20,392 bases of DNA from Phallusia fumigata. Its lineage: Eukaryota > Chordata > Ascidiacea > Phlebobranchia > Ascidiidae. Below, one piece after another: positions 19,589 to 20,392 of the stretch. The translations under genes and the position numbers were made by a program. The stretch is taken from NCBI GenBank assembly GCA_008931825.1, contig QXVZ01033883.1:1-20392 (forward strand). Reading direction: 5' to 3'. Below the pieces are notes generated by a model. It was not told where the DNA came from and ran no database searches. It saw only the letters and a list, made by a program, of their open reading frames with translations. Within the stretch, counting starts at the first letter, position 1, and each line of letters begins with the position of its first letter.

Positions 19589-20228
19589 CAGGCTTGCCAG
19601 ATTGGCTTTTTGACGCCAAATTTCAAAAATCTGGCTTTTTTCAAGATGGTTGGCTTTAGAAAATTCGTTTGGCTTTTTGGCTTTTTTCTGGTTTTTCAGA
19701 CCTACACCTACGAGGAGTTTATATTATGTACTACCAGCCTGAGCACCACAAATGAAACATACATTCTGTGCTGTTGCGAATTTAATGTGGCGGCAACACA
19801 CCAGTTTGTTTGCGACCTCTTATATCAAAGTAGGGCCCTCGACTGTGGTTTAAATTGTGTTGCATATGGCCCGCCACAGGTTGGATCAGGCTTGTGGGCG
19901 GACGCGACCTGCGACTTAACGTAAAGGCTTTCCATAAAACTTTATTTACTGGCAAAAGATGAAAGAGTAAATAGTAATGGCGCAACACAAATCCCGCAAG
20001 GCTGATAGGATTATTGTTCAGCCGTGTATTTCTGTGCGAAGTTTATGGTTTTTGCTCATAACTGTGATTGGTAATCATACAAATCGATCTTAAAGTGTAT
20101 TTTCTGTAAGTAGTCAATCATTTGAGCTTTTCATGTGATTTTAACATAAAAATGTAGTTAATTTTTTGGGGCTTTCTTGGTTTTTTTCCTGGTTTTGTTT
20201 TTATTGAAATTTTAATCTGGCAACCCTG
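19589..20228 (+). mobile_element. Non-autonomous hAT-like element (MITE), 640 bp
   Basis: The left end CAGGCTTGCCAGATT (19589-19603) is the inverted complement of the right end AATCTGGCAACCCTG (20214-20228) at 14 of 15 positions. It is flanked by GTTTGGTG (19581-19588) and GTTCGGTG (20229-20236), an 8-bp target duplication with one change. CAGG.. ends and 8-bp duplications are hallmarks of the hAT superfamily. GGCTTTTT-type subterminal repeats lie inside both ends. The 113-codon plus frame at 19583-19924 starts outside the element and shows no transposase motif, so the element must rely on a transposase supplied elsewhere. Confidence 0.75.
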
Positions 20229-20392
20229 GTTCGGTGTAGGCCAATGGCACAACTAGGTTGGTAAAACCAATACTATTCTTTGTGATTGGGGCGACAAGTA
20301 AGCCAATGTTTTTAGTTAATGTTTCAAACGTTTCAGGCCGGAGTTCAAAACAAAATGTTTTTTACAAACGTCTAAAAATTTGTGTTACCGCA

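Noticed and set aside
1..20392. tRNA, rRNA, snRNA, CRISPR and prokaryotic features
   Set aside because: No tRNA A/B-box pairs with cloverleaf arms, no rRNA or snRNA signatures and no spaced repeats were found by eye.

Overview
The window is eukaryotic: the genes are split by short GT-AG introns (many 67-140 bp), there are no bacterial gene signatures, and single-N gaps flanked by direct repeats look like unmerged haplotype or contig overlaps from a very polymorphic genome. One spliced gene encodes a galanin-family peptide almost matching, as far as I recall it, the Ciona galanin-like peptide. I therefore read the window as a Ciona-type tunicate, probably a species other than C. intestinalis/robusta because residues differ (C. 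savignyi is a plausible guess).

Layout, left to right. (1) 864-2565, minus strand: 5' part of a secreted EMI-domain protein (signal-peptide exon plus two exons that together make the EMI domain); its 3' exons lie left of 864, partly or wholly outside the window. (2) 2.6-5.0 kb: CpG-rich DNA with ORFs on both strands that I do not recognise, and a CRE site. (3) 4995-5626, minus: a signal-peptide exon rich in basic cleavage sites, with two possible ways to finish the gene. (4) 5.6-8.5 kb: mostly intergenic, with a CT microsatellite, a CRE cluster and two N-flanked duplications. (5) About 8.5-9.5 kb, minus: probable 3' end of an unrecognised gene; about 9.8-10.17 kb, plus: two exons with very good splice sites. 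(6) 10.2-11.26 kb: a TATA box and a GC-rich hairpin patch. (7) 11265-13052, minus: a six-exon galanin-like precursor gene with a TATA promoter, a non-coding first exon, a signal-peptide exon, the peptide split over two exons, and a C-terminal flanking region resembling galanin message-associated peptide (GMAP). (8) 13.1-16.9 kb: intergenic, with two duplications and one end of a hAT-like transposon. (9) 17.4-19.04 kb, minus: a complete five-exon BCL7-family gene in a CpG-depleted block. (10) 19589-20228: a short non-autonomous hAT-like element.

The genes show no common pathway. The galanin-like and EMI proteins are secreted; BCL7 is a nuclear chromatin-remodelling subunit. The strongest result is the galanin-like gene, whose exon plan and flanking peptide both parallel vertebrate galanin. 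All exon models were assembled by eye from splice consensus, reading phase and protein motifs; no transcript or database evidence was available.
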